The notes: generated from the letters alone by a model not told the origin. 8,565 bases of DNA from Streptomyces roseochromogenus subsp. oscitans DS 12.976 (GCF_000497445.1 NZ_CM002285.1:3467805-3476369), one strand, 5' to 3'. Numbered from the stretch's first letter, positions 1-6,475 are shown. Program-made: numbers and translations.

Positions 1-68
1 GGATCGCCGCTGCCCGCGTCCCCCAGCCGGGCCCGGCGTCCTGGACGCGCACGTACTGGCCCAGCTGA
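1..68 (+). CDS. acyl-CoA carboxylase epsilon subunit, C-terminal end only (partial)
   Basis: Only the last 21 codons are in the window, read in the frame that begins at base 3 and stops with TGA at 66-68. The tail reads PGPASWTRTYWPS. Its Trp, and the YWP close to the end, resemble the short conserved C-terminus of actinobacterial AccE/PccE proteins. In this frame 20 of 21 codons end in G or C, better than the two alternative frames. Family knowledge: epsilon subunits are small proteins that bind the beta (carboxyltransferase) subunit and activate the biotin-dependent acyl-CoA carboxylase; the gene normally follows accB/pccB. Its position upstream of mmpB, maf and accA2 supports the assignment. 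The fragment is too short for certainty, and the beta-subunit gene itself would lie outside the window. Confidence 0.6.
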   Translation, partial: IAAARVPQPGPASWTRTYWPS

Positions 69-86
69 AGGCACTCAAAGGGAACT

Positions 87-102
87 TGAGTACGCCTACT
101 CA
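87..102. repeat. inverted repeat TGAGTA-CGCC-TACTCA
   Basis: Two perfect 6-bp arms (87-92 and 97-102) flank a 4-base loop, 34 bases before the mmpB start. The left arm also belongs to a second possible hairpin, ACTCAA (73-78) with TTGAGT (86-91), so the two folds exclude each other. It could be a regulator site or an RNA element in the carboxylase-mmpB spacer. I cannot tell which. Confidence 0.45.
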
Positions 103-136
103 GGCGCCCCCACGGCCGAAGCACCACTCTGGTGAC

Positions 137-265
137 ATGCTGTGGTCGGATCCGGATGACGAGCCGCCGAAGGACCTGCGCGAAGCGCAGGACATGCTTC
201 GGCGGCTCGGCCTCTTCATGGCCGTGGCAATGATTCTGACGATGCTCGTGATCGGCCTGAGGTGA
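137..265 (+). CDS. mmpB: small single-pass membrane protein, MmpB-like, 42 residues
   Basis: This short gene runs from ATG to TGA and encodes a 42-residue protein. An acidic and proline-rich N-terminus (MLWSDPDDEPP) is followed by an amphipathic charged stretch to about residue 23. One hydrophobic helix covers residues 24-41 (LGLFMAVAMILTMLVIGL), and a final Arg ends the protein. The layout and the MLWSDP..EPPK..R opening match, from memory, the small conserved Streptomyces proteins named morphogenic membrane protein MmpB, which sit beside maf and the carboxylase genes. No catalytic motif is present. A regulatory or structural role in the cytoplasmic membrane, with the N-terminus probably inside, is inference. 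The ribosome site is weak (GGTGA immediately before ATG). The reading frame stays open upstream to the window edge, so a longer protein cannot be formally excluded, but the familiar start is this ATG. Confidence 0.72.
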   Translation: MLWSDPDDEPPKDLREAQDMLRRLGLFMAVAMILTMLVIGLR

Positions 266-284
266 GCCGGCGGGCAGCCGTGGC

Positions 285-290
285 TAACCT
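285..290 (+). promoter_or_regulatory. -10 box of probable leaderless maf promoter
   Basis: TAACCT fits the TANNNT -10 consensus and lies 6 bases before the maf ATG at 297. No purine-rich ribosome site lies between them, so transcription would start at or next to the ATG. A weak -35 (GTGAGC at 262-267) is 17 bases upstream and overlaps the mmpB stop codon. Confidence 0.5.
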
Positions 291-296
291 GACCGC

Positions 297-911
297 ATGA
301 CTGCTACGCGCCGCCGCCTGATCCTCGCCTCCGCCTCCCCCGCCCGGCTGGCCCTCCTGAGGCAGGCCGGCCTCTCACCGGAAGTGATCGTGAGCGGGGT
401 CGACGAGGACGCCGTCACCGCGCCCACCCCGGCCGAACTGGCGCTCGCGCTGGCCGAGGCCAAGGCCTCGGTCGTGGCGGCGAAGCCGGAGGCGCAGGGC
501 GCCCTGGTGATCGGCTGTGACTCGGTGCTGGAGCTGGACGGGCAGGCCCTCGGCAAGCCCGCCGACGCCGAGGAGGCGACCGCCCGCTGGAAGGCGATGC
601 GCGGACGGACCGCAACCCTCCAGACGGGCCACTGCATCTGGGACACGGCGGCCAAGCGCTACGTCGCCGGGATCGCCTCCACCGTCGTCCACTTCGGCGA
701 ACCGACGGACGAGGAGATCGCCGCGTACGTCGCCTCCGGCGAACCCCTCTACGTCGCCGGGGCCTTCACCCTGGACGGCCGTTCGGCGCCGTTCATCGAC
801 GGCATCGACGGCGATCACGGCAATGTGATCGGCATCAGCCTGCCCCTGGTGCGCAGGCTGCTGGCCGAACTGGGCGTCGGCATCACGGAGTTGTGGTCGC
901 CGGCCGAGTGA
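297..911 (+). CDS. maf: Maf family nucleoside triphosphate pyrophosphatase, 204 residues
   Basis: Maf proteins cleave non-canonical or surplus nucleoside triphosphates to the monophosphate and pyrophosphate. They act in the cytoplasm as house-cleaning enzymes and are linked to septum control. The N-terminal signature [16 protein letters not shown] (residues 10-25) includes the phosphate-binding Ser12 and Arg17. [16 protein letters not shown] (73-88) holds the catalytic-site Asp75. TGHCIW begins at 110. The C-terminal [14 protein letters not shown] and [15 protein letters not shown] complete the fold, and 204 residues is the usual length. In [10 protein letters not shown], Tyr and Val replace the Asp-Lys of the common GEPxDKAGAY motif. 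I recall similar variants in mycobacterial Maf, so this looks like an actinobacterial version rather than damage. The carboxylase-epsilon to maf order also occurs in mycobacteria. The end overlaps the convergent membrane-protein gene by 29 bp. Confidence 0.93.
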   Translation: MTATRRRLILASASPARLALLRQAGLSPEVIVSGVDEDAVTAPTPAELALALAEAKASVVAAKPEAQGALVIGCDSVLELDGQALGKPADAEEATARWKAMRGRTATLQTGHCIWDTAAKRYVAGIASTVVHFGEPTDEEIAAYVASGEPLYVAGAFTLDGRSAPFIDGIDGDHGNVIGISLPLVRRLLAELGVGITELWSPAE

Positions 912-1509
912 CCGGAGCGGACACGGAGTCCCGCGCCCCCTCACCCCCGCCCGGCGCCTCACCCGTACGCTCCGTACGAGGCGCCGGCACGGCCGCCCCA
1001 CCCGAACCCGCACCGGGGACCACACCCGGCGCCGCAGCCGACCCGGGCTCGGTCAGAGCGTCCGGATCCCCGCCCTCCCCGGCCCCACCCCCACCGCCGG
1101 AGGCACCCTGCTGCGGGCCGGCCTCGTGGTCGTACGTCATCAGGAGCAGGACGACGAGGCCGAGCACCACCATCAGGAACAGGAACGCCGTCCAGCCGAC
1201 CATGCTCCAGGCGAACGCGCCGAGCAGGCCGTGCACGACGGCCACGCTGATCAGCAGGACCCGGCCGAAGCCCGCGGGCGCGCGGTTCCGCACCGCGACC
1301 AGGACGGCCACCAGCGCGCACAGCGCGAAGTAGAGGCCGAAGACCACACCGCCGATCTTCGAGGACGTCGCCATCGTGGACGGGTCGAGCCCCGCCAGGG
1401 ACATGTCCTGACGGTCGACGACGACGCCGAGGAACCAGTTCAGCGCCGCGATGAAGAAGGCCTCCACCAGGAGGACGACCGCCACGACCCACGCCACCGG
1501 TCTGCGCAC
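883..1509 (-). CDS. four-helix integral membrane protein of unknown function, about 208 residues
   Basis: The protein begins with VRRPVAWVV and has four predicted membrane helices: residues 5-31, 52-73, 84-102 and 104-124. A cytoplasmic-looking tail of about 84 residues follows, very rich in Gly, Ala, Pro and Glu. A longer loop with [15 protein letters not shown] joins helices 1 and 2. I see no catalytic motif. The chosen GTG (1507-1509) has GGTGGAG (1517-1523) 7 bases upstream. The next-door GTG at 1510-1512 is the alternative, while a start at 1653 would add a tail with no family resemblance. It resembles conserved Streptomyces hypothetical proteins found at this spot (SCO4922 type, from memory). 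It is transcribed against maf and overlaps its last 29 bases. The low-complexity tail also spans a hairpin (951-987) that could terminate maf. Confidence 0.75.
   Translation of the reverse strand: MRRPVAWVVAVVLLVEAFFIAALNWFLGVVVDRQDMSLAGLDPSTMATSSKIGGVVFGLYFALCALVAVLVAVRNRAPAGFGRVLLISVAVVHGLLGAFAWSMVGWTAFLFLMVVLGLVVLLLMTYDHEAGPQQGASGGGGGAGEGGDPDALTEPGSAAAPGVVPGAGSGGAAVPAPRTERTGEAPGGGEGARDSVSAPVTRPATTTP
951..987. terminator. imperfect hairpin 40 bp past maf, possible terminator inside the opposite gene
   Basis: CCGGCGCCT (951-959) pairs with AGGCGCCGG (979-987). Inside it, CGTACG (964-969) pairs with CGTACG (973-978) round a CTC loop, and CACC (960-963) is bulged on the left. That gives 15 GC-rich pairs without a T tract, the usual Streptomyces style. 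It starts 40 bases after the maf stop and lies within the coding tail of the convergent membrane-protein gene. Confidence 0.45.
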
Positions 1510-1573
1510 CACCGGTCTCCACCCACTCTCAAGCCACGCGACTGTTACCACAGGTACGTTCGAGCCGTCATGA

Positions 1574-1602
1574 ACGCTACTAACGGGTAAACCGCGGGAC
1601 AA
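1574..1602 (-). promoter_or_regulatory. candidate promoter of the membrane-protein gene
   Basis: Read on the minus strand, a -35 TTGTCC (1597-1602) and a -10 TAGCGT (1574-1579) are separated by exactly 17 bases. The start would fall near 1567, giving a leader of about 58 bases to the GTG at 1509. Confidence 0.45.
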
Positions 1603-1817
1603 GGGTTCGCGCAGCAGCAAAGAATCATTGGGCCATTCGTAGGGACTCGACAAAGAAACAGAGTGGGCCGCAGCACGCTCTCACAGAGACCTTGACCACA
1701 TGACCGGGCTAGGGTTTCCGGGAGGAGAGCTGCGTACCGAGGTGCGACAAGGCTTTTCGCGGGTCGAGCGAGCCTCGAATCACGCTCCGTGTGGGCAAGC
1801 TCACCATTGGGGACGGG

Positions 1818-1847
1818 TCGAAGTGCCGTGTCGGCAGTCCCTAAACT
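1818..1847 (+). promoter_or_regulatory. candidate accA2 promoter
   Basis: The -10 box TAAACT (1842-1847) fits TANNNT. A poor -35 (TCGAAG, 1818-1823) lies 18 bases upstream. Transcription would start near 1854 and leave a leader of about 23 bases carrying the ribosome site. Confidence 0.4.
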
Positions 1848-1858
1848 CGGCTTGTTTC

Positions 1859-1865
1859 AAGGAGG
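1859..1865 (+). promoter_or_regulatory. strong ribosome binding site that sets the accA2 start
   Basis: AAGGAGG is a full Shine-Dalgarno match and is followed by GGAG. It points to the GTG at 1877, 11 bases on, rather than the upstream in-frame ATG at 1700. It is the strongest ribosome site in the window. Confidence 0.8.
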
Positions 1866-1876
1866 GAGCCTCAATC

Positions 1877-3649
1877 GTGCGCAAGGTGCTCATCGCCAAC
1901 CGTGGCGAAATCGCTGTCCGCGTGGCCCGGGCCTGCCGGGACGCCGGGATCGCGAGCGTGGCCGTCTACGCGGACCCGGACCGGGACGCTCTGCATGTCC
2001 GCGCCGCGGATGAGGCGTTCGCCCTGGGCGGTGACACCCCGGCCACCAGCTACCTGGACATCGAGAAGGTCCTGAACGCGGCGCGCGAGTCCGGCGCGGA
2101 CGCCGTCCATCCGGGTTACGGCTTTCTCTCGGAGAACGCCGACTTCGCGCAGGCGGTGCTGGACGCCGGTCTGATCTGGATCGGCCCGCCGCCGCAGGCG
2201 ATCCGCGACCTCGGTGACAAGGTCGCCGCCCGTCACATCGCCCAGCGCGCCGGCGCCCCGCTGGTGGCCGGTACGCCGGACCCGGTGAGCGGCGCCGAGG
2301 AGGTCGTGGCCTTCGCCGAGCAGCACGGCCTGCCCATCGCGATCAAGGCCGCCTTCGGTGGCGGCGGCCGTGGCCTGAAGGTCGCCCGCACCCTCGAAGA
2401 GGTCCCGGAGCTGTACGAGTCGGCGGTGCGCGAGGCGGTCGCCGCCTTCGGCCGCGGCGAGTGCTTCGTGGAGCGCTACCTCGACCGCCCCCGGCACGTG
2501 GAGACCCAGTGCCTGGCGGACAAGCACGGCAACGTGGTCGTCGTGTCGTCGCGTGACTGCTCCCTGCAGCGCCGGCACCAGAAGCTGGTCGAGGAGGCCC
2601 CGGCGCCGTTCCTGTCCGACGAGCAGGTCGCCGAGCTGTACCGCGCCTCCAAGGCCATCCTCAAGGAGGCCGGCTACGTCGGCGCCGGCACCTGTGAGTT
2701 CCTGGTCGGCCAGGACGGCACGATCTCCTTCCTGGAGGTCAACACCCGCCTCCAGGTCGAGCACCCGGTGACGGAGGAGATCTCCGGCATCGACCTGGTC
2801 CGCGAGATGTTCCGCATCGCCGACGGCGAGGAGCTGGGCTACGACGACCCGCAGCTGCGCGGCCATTCCTTCGAGTTCCGCATCAACGGCGAAGACCCGG
2901 GCCGTAACTTCCTGCCCGCGCCCGGCACGGTCACCACGTTCAACGCGCCGGCCGGCCCCGGTGTCCGCCTGGACGCGGGCGTGGAGTCCGGCTCGGTCAT
3001 CGGCCCGGCCTGGGACTCCCTGCTGGCCAAGCTGATCGTGACGGGCCGTACCCGCAAGGAGGCCCTGCAGCGGGCCGCGCGCGCCCTGGACGAGTTCCAG
3101 GTCGAGGGCATGGCCACCGCGATCCCCTTCCACCGCGCGGTGGTCAAGGACCCGGCGTTCGCCCCCGAACTCACCGGCAGCGAGGCCCCGTTCACGGTCC
3201 ACACCCGCTGGATCGAGACCGAGTTCGTCAACGAGATCAAGCCCTTCACCACCCCCGCCGACACGGAGGCGGAGGAGGACACGGGCCGCGAGACGGTCGT
3301 CGTCGAGGTCGGCGGCAAGCGCCTGGAGGTCTCCCTCCCGGCGTCCCTCGGCATGTCCCTGGCCCGCACCGGCCTCGCGGCGGGTGCCAAGCCGAAGCGC
3401 CGCGCGGCCAAGAAGTCCGGCCCGGTGGCCTCCGGCGACACCCTCGCCTCCCCGATGCAGGGCACGATCGTCAAGGTCGCCGTCGAGGAGGGCCAGGAGG
3501 TCAAGGAGGGCGACCTGGTCGTCGTCCTGGAGGCCATGAAGATGGAACAGCCCCTCAACGCCCACAAGGCGGGCACCATCAAGGGCCTGAACGCCGAGGT
3601 CGGCGCGTCCATCACCTCGGGCGCGGCGATCTGCGAGATCAAGGACTGA
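1877..3649 (+). CDS. accA2: acyl-CoA carboxylase alpha chain: biotin carboxylase plus biotin carrier protein, 590 residues
   Basis: This chain uses ATP and bicarbonate to carboxylate its own biotin and hands the carboxyl group to a separate beta subunit, which makes malonyl- or methylmalonyl-CoA for fatty acids and polyketides. Domains run in order: biotin carboxylase N-domain from residue 2 ([14 protein letters not shown]); ATP-grasp about 115-310, with the glycine loop GGGGRG 161-166, [12 protein letters not shown] 229-240 and [14 protein letters not shown] 287-300; and biotin carboxylase C-domain to about 450. A linker of about 70 residues follows, acidic near 460-470 and Lys/Arg-rich at 505-514. 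The biotinyl domain occupies about 522-590 with EAMKM, whose Lys555 is the biotin site 35 residues from the end. The GTG start gives 590 residues, the length I recall for S. coelicolor AccA2. The epsilon-subunit gene lies upstream, and its beta-subunit partner would be just outside the window. Confidence 0.96.
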   Translation: MRKVLIANRGEIAVRVARACRDAGIASVAVYADPDRDALHVRAADEAFALGGDTPATSYLDIEKVLNAARESGADAVHPGYGFLSENADFAQAVLDAGLIWIGPPPQAIRDLGDKVAARHIAQRAGAPLVAGTPDPVSGAEEVVAFAEQHGLPIAIKAAFGGGGRGLKVARTLEEVPELYESAVREAVAAFGRGECFVERYLDRPRHVETQCLADKHGNVVVVSSRDCSLQRRHQKLVEEAPAPFLSDEQVAELYRASKAILKEAGYVGAGTCEFLVGQDGTISFLEVNTRLQVEHPVTEEISGIDLVREMFRIADGEELGYDDPQLRGHSFEFRINGEDPGRNFLPAPGTVTTFNAPAGPGVRLDAGVESGSVIGPAWDSLLAKLIVTGRTRKEALQRAARALDEFQVEGMATAIPFHRAVVKDPAFAPELTGSEAPFTVHTRWIETEFVNEIKPFTTPADTEAEEDTGRETVVVEVGGKRLEVSLPASLGMSLARTGLAAGAKPKRRAAKKSGPVASGDTLASPMQGTIVKVAVEEGQEVKEGDLVVVLEAMKMEQPLNAHKAGTIKGLNAEVGASITSGAAICEIKD

Positions 3650-3662
3650 CGGCACGCTTCAC

Positions 3663-3712
3663 AGTGACGCCCGGTGGACCGATCACTTTCGGTCCACCGG
3701 GCGTCACTTTTT
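3663..3712 (+). terminator. intrinsic terminator of accA2
   Basis: A perfect 20-bp stem (3663-3682 with 3689-3708) closes on the 6-base loop TCACTT. Five T residues (3708-3712) follow. It starts 14 bases after the accA2 stop. The T run lies only on the plus-strand side, so it serves accA2 rather than the convergent deoR. Confidence 0.92.
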
Positions 3713-3784
3713 CGAGTACGCGAGGGACAGCCAACCCCGGGGGGCGGGGCTGTTTTCCCTATGCGGCTGCCGCCGCGATGGGGG

Positions 3785-3821
3785 TCCCCCCGGGTTCGAG
3801 CGAAGCCGAGAACTTGGGGGA
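3785..3821. repeat. REP-like hairpin element between accA2 and deoR
   Basis: TCCCCC (3785-3790) pairs with GGGGGA (3816-3821). After a bulged C, GGGTTC (3792-3797) pairs with GAACTT (3810-3815) using two G-T wobbles. The loop is GAGCGAAGCCGA. I recall very similar GTCCCCC...GAGCGAAGCCGAGA...GGGGGAG hairpins scattered between genes in many Streptomyces genomes, so I read this as a dispersed extragenic palindrome. It may also terminate deoR, which ends 15 bases away. Confidence 0.6.
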
Positions 3822-3835
3822 GCGACCAGGCGTCC

Positions 3836-4771
3836 TCAGCGCCGCCGCAAATCAGCGACGCGCCCCCGCTCAGCCCCCGTCGGCTGATCCCCGAGCACTC
3901 CACGCAGCCCACCTCCCGGGGCACCCCGCCTAGGCCCCGGCAGGGATGCACGCCGCGCCGGGGCCTGCTCACCCCCCGGAGGGGCCCCGCTCGCCCCGGA
4001 CACGGCGATCTGCACCCCTTGGTCGGCAAGGGCCTGCAACTCGGTGCCGGCGCGGTCGTCGTGCGGCGGGGGCTCGTCGGTGACCAGGCGGGTGATGACG
4101 TCCGTCGGCACCGTCTGGAACATCGTGTCTGTGCCGAGCTTGGTGTGGTCGGCGAGGACGACGACCTCGGCGGCGGCCTGGACGAGGGCCCGGTCGACGG
4201 ACGCCGAGAGCATGTTGGACGTGGACAGCCCCCGCTCCGCGGTCAGGCCGCTCCCGGACAGGAACGCCTTCGACACTCTCAGCCCCTGCAGGGACTGTTC
4301 CGCGCCGGAGCCGACGAGGGCGTAGTTGGAGCCGCGCAGGGTGCCTCCGGTCATCACGACCTCCACCCGGTTGGCATGGGCCAACGCCTGGGCGACCAGG
4401 AGGGAGTTGGTGACGACGGTCAGTCCGGGCACCCGCGCGAGCCGGCGGGCCAGCTCCTGTGTGGTGGTACCCGCGCCGACCACGATGGCCTCGCCTTCTT
4501 CGACGAGACTCGCGGCGAGGTCGGCGATGGCCGTCTTCTCGGCGGTCGCGAGATGGGACTTCTGCGGAAAGCCCGACTCACGTGTGAATCCGCCCGGCAG
4601 TACGGCACCGCCGTGCCGGCGGTCGAGGAGTCCTTCTGCCTCCAGTGCCCGCACGTCCCGCCGTACGGTCACTTCGGAGGTCTGGACGACGCGGGCGAGC
4701 TCACGGAGCGACACGGCACCGTTCGCTCGCACCATTTCGAGGATCAATTGGCGACGTTCAGCAGCGAACAC
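3836..4771 (-). CDS. DeoR-family transcriptional regulator, 311 residues
   Basis: The protein has the two-part DeoR/GlpR layout. An N-terminal winged helix-turn-helix (residues 5-55) contains AVSLRELARVVQTSEVTVRRD and ends in the family's RRHGGAV (51-57). A sugar-phosphate sensing domain (about 75-232) contains VVGAGTTTQELARRL, TNSLLVAQAL, TGGTLR, FLSGSGLTAERGLST and LADHTKLG. Such regulators usually repress sugar or nucleoside catabolic genes until a phosphorylated sugar binds. The ligand cannot be read here. The last 50 or so residues are a low-complexity Pro/Gly/Arg tail ending VADLRRR, beyond the core domain. The start is GTG at 4769-4771 with no ribosome site, and a -10 box lies 7 bases upstream, so the message is probably leaderless. 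It sits downstream of the quinone oxidoreductase gene but behind that gene's terminator. Purine nucleoside phosphorylase, 2.6 kb away, is a speculative target. Confidence 0.92.
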   Translation of the reverse strand: MFAAERRQLILEMVRANGAVSLRELARVVQTSEVTVRRDVRALEAEGLLDRRHGGAVLPGGFTRESGFPQKSHLATAEKTAIADLAASLVEEGEAIVVGAGTTTQELARRLARVPGLTVVTNSLLVAQALAHANRVEVVMTGGTLRGSNYALVGSGAEQSLQGLRVSKAFLSGSGLTAERGLSTSNMLSASVDRALVQAAAEVVVLADHTKLGTDTMFQTVPTDVITRLVTDEPPPHDDRAGTELQALADQGVQIAVSGASGAPPGGEQAPARRASLPGPRRGAPGGGLRGVLGDQPTGAERGRVADLRRR

Positions 4772-4778
4772 GAAACTG

Positions 4779-4808
4779 ACAGTAACCCCAGCGACCGTCT
4801 GGTTTCAG
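4779..4808 (-). promoter_or_regulatory. candidate leaderless promoter of the deoR-family gene
   Basis: On the minus strand, -35 CTGAAA (4803-4808) and -10 TACTGT (4779-4784) are 18 bases apart. Seven bases separate the -10 from the GTG start codon, so the predicted transcript begins on the start codon. Confidence 0.55.
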
Positions 4809-4823
4809 CAGTTTGCGCCGAAT

Positions 4824-4836
4824 AACAGAAGTTGTT
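4824..4836. promoter_or_regulatory. small inverted repeat AACA-GAAGT-TGTT upstream of deoR promoter
   Basis: Four-base arms flank five bases, in AT-richer sequence, about 15 bases upstream of the deoR -35. It could be an operator for autoregulation, but the arms are short enough to arise by chance. Confidence 0.25.
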
Positions 4837-4902
4837 CGCATGGCAGGGTGGGAAGTGGTATAGGAGCTACCCGCCCCGACTATGCCGTACGCACTCGCGG
4901 CA

Positions 4903-4925
4903 ACTCCCCGTGACCAGCGGGGAGT
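4903..4925 (-). terminator. hairpin terminator after the quinone oxidoreductase gene
   Basis: ACTCCCCG (4903-4910) and CGGGGAGT (4918-4925) form a perfect 8-bp stem with a 7-base loop. It lies 12 bases beyond the minus-strand stop codon. There is no T run. It would separate this gene's transcript from deoR. Confidence 0.65.
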
Positions 4926-4937
4926 CGGATCCGGCCG

Positions 4938-6386
4938 TCACGCCTCCGCGCTCGCCTTGCGGCCGTGCAGCTGCCGGGCCACCTCGGCGATCGACCCCGA
5001 AAGGGAGGGGTACACGGTGAACGCGTTCGCGATCTGTTCGACCGTCAGATTGTTGTCGACGGCGATCGAGATGGGGTGGATCAGTTCCGAGGCGCGGGGC
5101 GCGACGACCACACCGCCGACGACGATGCCCGTACCCGGCCGGCAGAAGATCTTGACGAAGCCGTCCCGGATGCCCTGCATCTTGGCGCGCGGGTTCCGCA
5201 GGAGGGGCAGCTTGACGACCCGGGCGTCGATCTTGCCCGCGTCGACGTCGGCCTGCGAGTAGCCGACGGTCGCGATCTCAGGGTCGGTGAAGACGTTGGA
5301 GGAGACGGTCTTCAGGTTCAGCGGGGTCACCGCGTCGCCGAGGAAGTGGTACATGGCGATACGTCCCTGCATGGCGGCGACGGAGGCGAGCGCGAAGATG
5401 CCCGTGACGTCACCGGCCGCGTACACGCCCGGGGCGGTCGTACGCGAGACCTTGTCGGTCCAGATGTGACCCGAGTCGCGCAGCTTGACACCGGCCTCCT
5501 CCAGGCCGAGCCGCGCGCTGTTCGGAATGGCGCCGACGGCCATCAGACAGTGCGAGCCGGTGATGACCCGGCCGTCCGCCAGCGTCACCTCGACCCGGTC
5601 GCCGACGCGCTTGGCGGACTGCGCGCGGGAGCGGGCCATGACGTTCATGCCACGGCGCCGGAAGACGTCCTCCAGGACGGCGGCGGCGTCCGGGTCCTCG
5701 CCCGGCAGCACGCGGTCGCGCGACGACACCAGGGTGACCTTCGACCCCAGCGCCTGGTACGCGCCGGCGAACTCGGCACCGGTCACACCGGAGCCGACCA
5801 CGATCAGCTCTTCCGGCAGCTCGTCGAGGTCGTAGACCTGGGTCCAGTTGAGGATGCGCTCGCCGTCGGGCTGGGCGTCGGGCAGCTCACGCGGGTGACC
5901 GCCGGTGGCGATGAGGACGGCGTCGGCGGTCAGGGTCTCCTCGGTGCCGTCGGCGGCGGTGACGACGACCTTGCGGGACCCGTCGAGGGCCTGCATGCCC
6001 TCCAGGCGTCCGCGTCCGCGCATGACCCGGGCGCCGGCGCGCGTGACGGAGGCGGTGATGTCGTGCGACTGCGCGAGCGCGAGCCGTTTCACCCGCCGGT
6101 TGACCTTGCCGAGGTCGACCCCGACGACCCGGGCGGCCTGCTCCAGGGGCGGCGTGTCGTCGGCGACGATGATCCCCAGCTCTTCGTACGACGAATCGAA
6201 GGTGGTCATCACCTCGGCCGTAGCGATGAGCGTCTTCGACGGCACGCAGTCGGTCAGCACCGACGCTCCGCCCAGACCGTCGCAGTCGACGACGGTCACC
6301 TCCGCACCGAGCTGCGCGGCTACCAGGGCCGCTTCATATCCGCCGGGTCCGCCACCGATGATCACGATCCGAGTCACGTACTCCAT
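4938..6386 (-). CDS. lpdA: NAD(P)H-quinone oxidoreductase of the LpdA type, 482 residues
   Basis: This is a two-dinucleotide-binding-domain flavoprotein. An FAD site opens the protein (GGGPGG, residues 11-16). A second nucleotide site lies at GSGVTGAE (198-205), ATGG is at 160-163 and the FAD-contacting AAGDV at 323-327. The dimerisation domain fills about 355-482. In lipoamide dehydrogenase two cysteines stand in GGTCLNVGCIPSK. Here the segment reads GGASVLTDCVPSK, so Ser42 replaces the first and only Cys47 remains. The usual C-terminal catalytic His is Tyr459 (VYPSLSGS). The protein therefore cannot act as a lipoamide dehydrogenase. The pattern fits M. tuberculosis LpdA (Rv3303c), which passes electrons from NAD(P)H to quinones. 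The role is cytosolic redox balance. It is divergent from the cyclotransferase-like gene. A GTG at codon 4, preceded by GGAG, is an alternative start. Confidence 0.93.
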   Translation of the reverse strand: MEYVTRIVIIGGGPGGYEAALVAAQLGAEVTVVDCDGLGGASVLTDCVPSKTLIATAEVMTTFDSSYEELGIIVADDTPPLEQAARVVGVDLGKVNRRVKRLALAQSHDITASVTRAGARVMRGRGRLEGMQALDGSRKVVVTAADGTEETLTADAVLIATGGHPRELPDAQPDGERILNWTQVYDLDELPEELIVVGSGVTGAEFAGAYQALGSKVTLVSSRDRVLPGEDPDAAAVLEDVFRRRGMNVMARSRAQSAKRVGDRVEVTLADGRVITGSHCLMAVGAIPNSARLGLEEAGVKLRDSGHIWTDKVSRTTAPGVYAAGDVTGIFALASVAAMQGRIAMYHFLGDAVTPLNLKTVSSNVFTDPEIATVGYSQADVDAGKIDARVVKLPLLRNPRAKMQGIRDGFVKIFCRPGTGIVVGGVVVAPRASELIHPISIAVDNNLTVEQIANAFTVYPSLSGSIAEVARQLHGRKASAEA

Positions 6387-6469
6387 TGTCCCGCACGCTT
6401 CAACGTGCTACTGCCCGGGGGCGCACCCGAGTGTCTCCGGGGGCGCGGGTGACGGGACTTTCCCTGCCG

Positions 6470-6475
6470 TACCCT
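6470..6475 (+). promoter_or_regulatory. -10 box of probable leaderless promoter of the cyclotransferase-like gene
   Basis: TACCCT fits TANNNT and lies 6 bases before ATG 6482. Only CTCTCC stands between them, a pyrimidine run that cannot serve as a ribosome site. GTGACG (6449-6454) is a possible -35 with short 15-base spacing. Confidence 0.55.

Larger units (their letters stand above)
1510..1876. other. divergent intergenic region between membrane-protein gene and accA2
   Basis: This 367-bp stretch has a lower GC share than its surroundings and no convincing gene. It holds a candidate minus-strand promoter (1574-1602), a candidate accA2 promoter (1818-1847) and the accA2 ribosome site. It also contains TTGACC (1692-1697) and TAGGGT (1710-1715), only 12 bases apart, too close for a normal promoter pair. 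The plus-strand frame running from ATG 1700 into accA2 is open but looks non-coding. I recognise no riboswitch. Confidence 0.6.

Noticed and set aside
1..136. Longer mmpB starting before the window, since its frame is open upstream
   Set aside because: Codon third positions fit coding less well than the frame ending at 68, and the start MLWSDP is the one I recall for the family.
1510..1653. Upstream ATG start (1653) for the minus-strand membrane protein
   Set aside because: The added 48 residues cross a plausible promoter and lack membrane or family features; GTG 1509 has a ribosome site.
1692..1715. TTGACC plus TAGGGT as an accA2 promoter
   Set aside because: The spacing is only 12 bases, too short for a normal -35/-10 pair; either half might still work with another element.
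1700..1876. N-terminal extension of accA2 from ATG 1700
   Set aside because: It has no family match, crosses a likely -10 box, and a strong ribosome site selects GTG 1877, which gives the normal 590 residues.
1716..1876. Riboswitch in the accA2 leader
   Set aside because: No conserved riboswitch core is recognisable and the likely leader is only about 23 bases.
1871..3655. Minus-strand open frame of 594 codons opposite accA2
   Set aside because: The plus strand encodes an intact biotin carboxylase with every key motif; the antisense frame shows no homology.
3674..4825. Plus-strand open frame of 383 codons opposite the DeoR-family gene
   Set aside because: The minus-strand frame has full DeoR-family motifs; the plus frame has no recognisable domain and begins in the accA2 terminator.
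4965..6452. Plus-strand open frame of 495 codons opposite the oxidoreductase
   Set aside because: It is a high-GC shadow of a clear flavoprotein; the product is rich in Arg, Gly and Asp with no domain.
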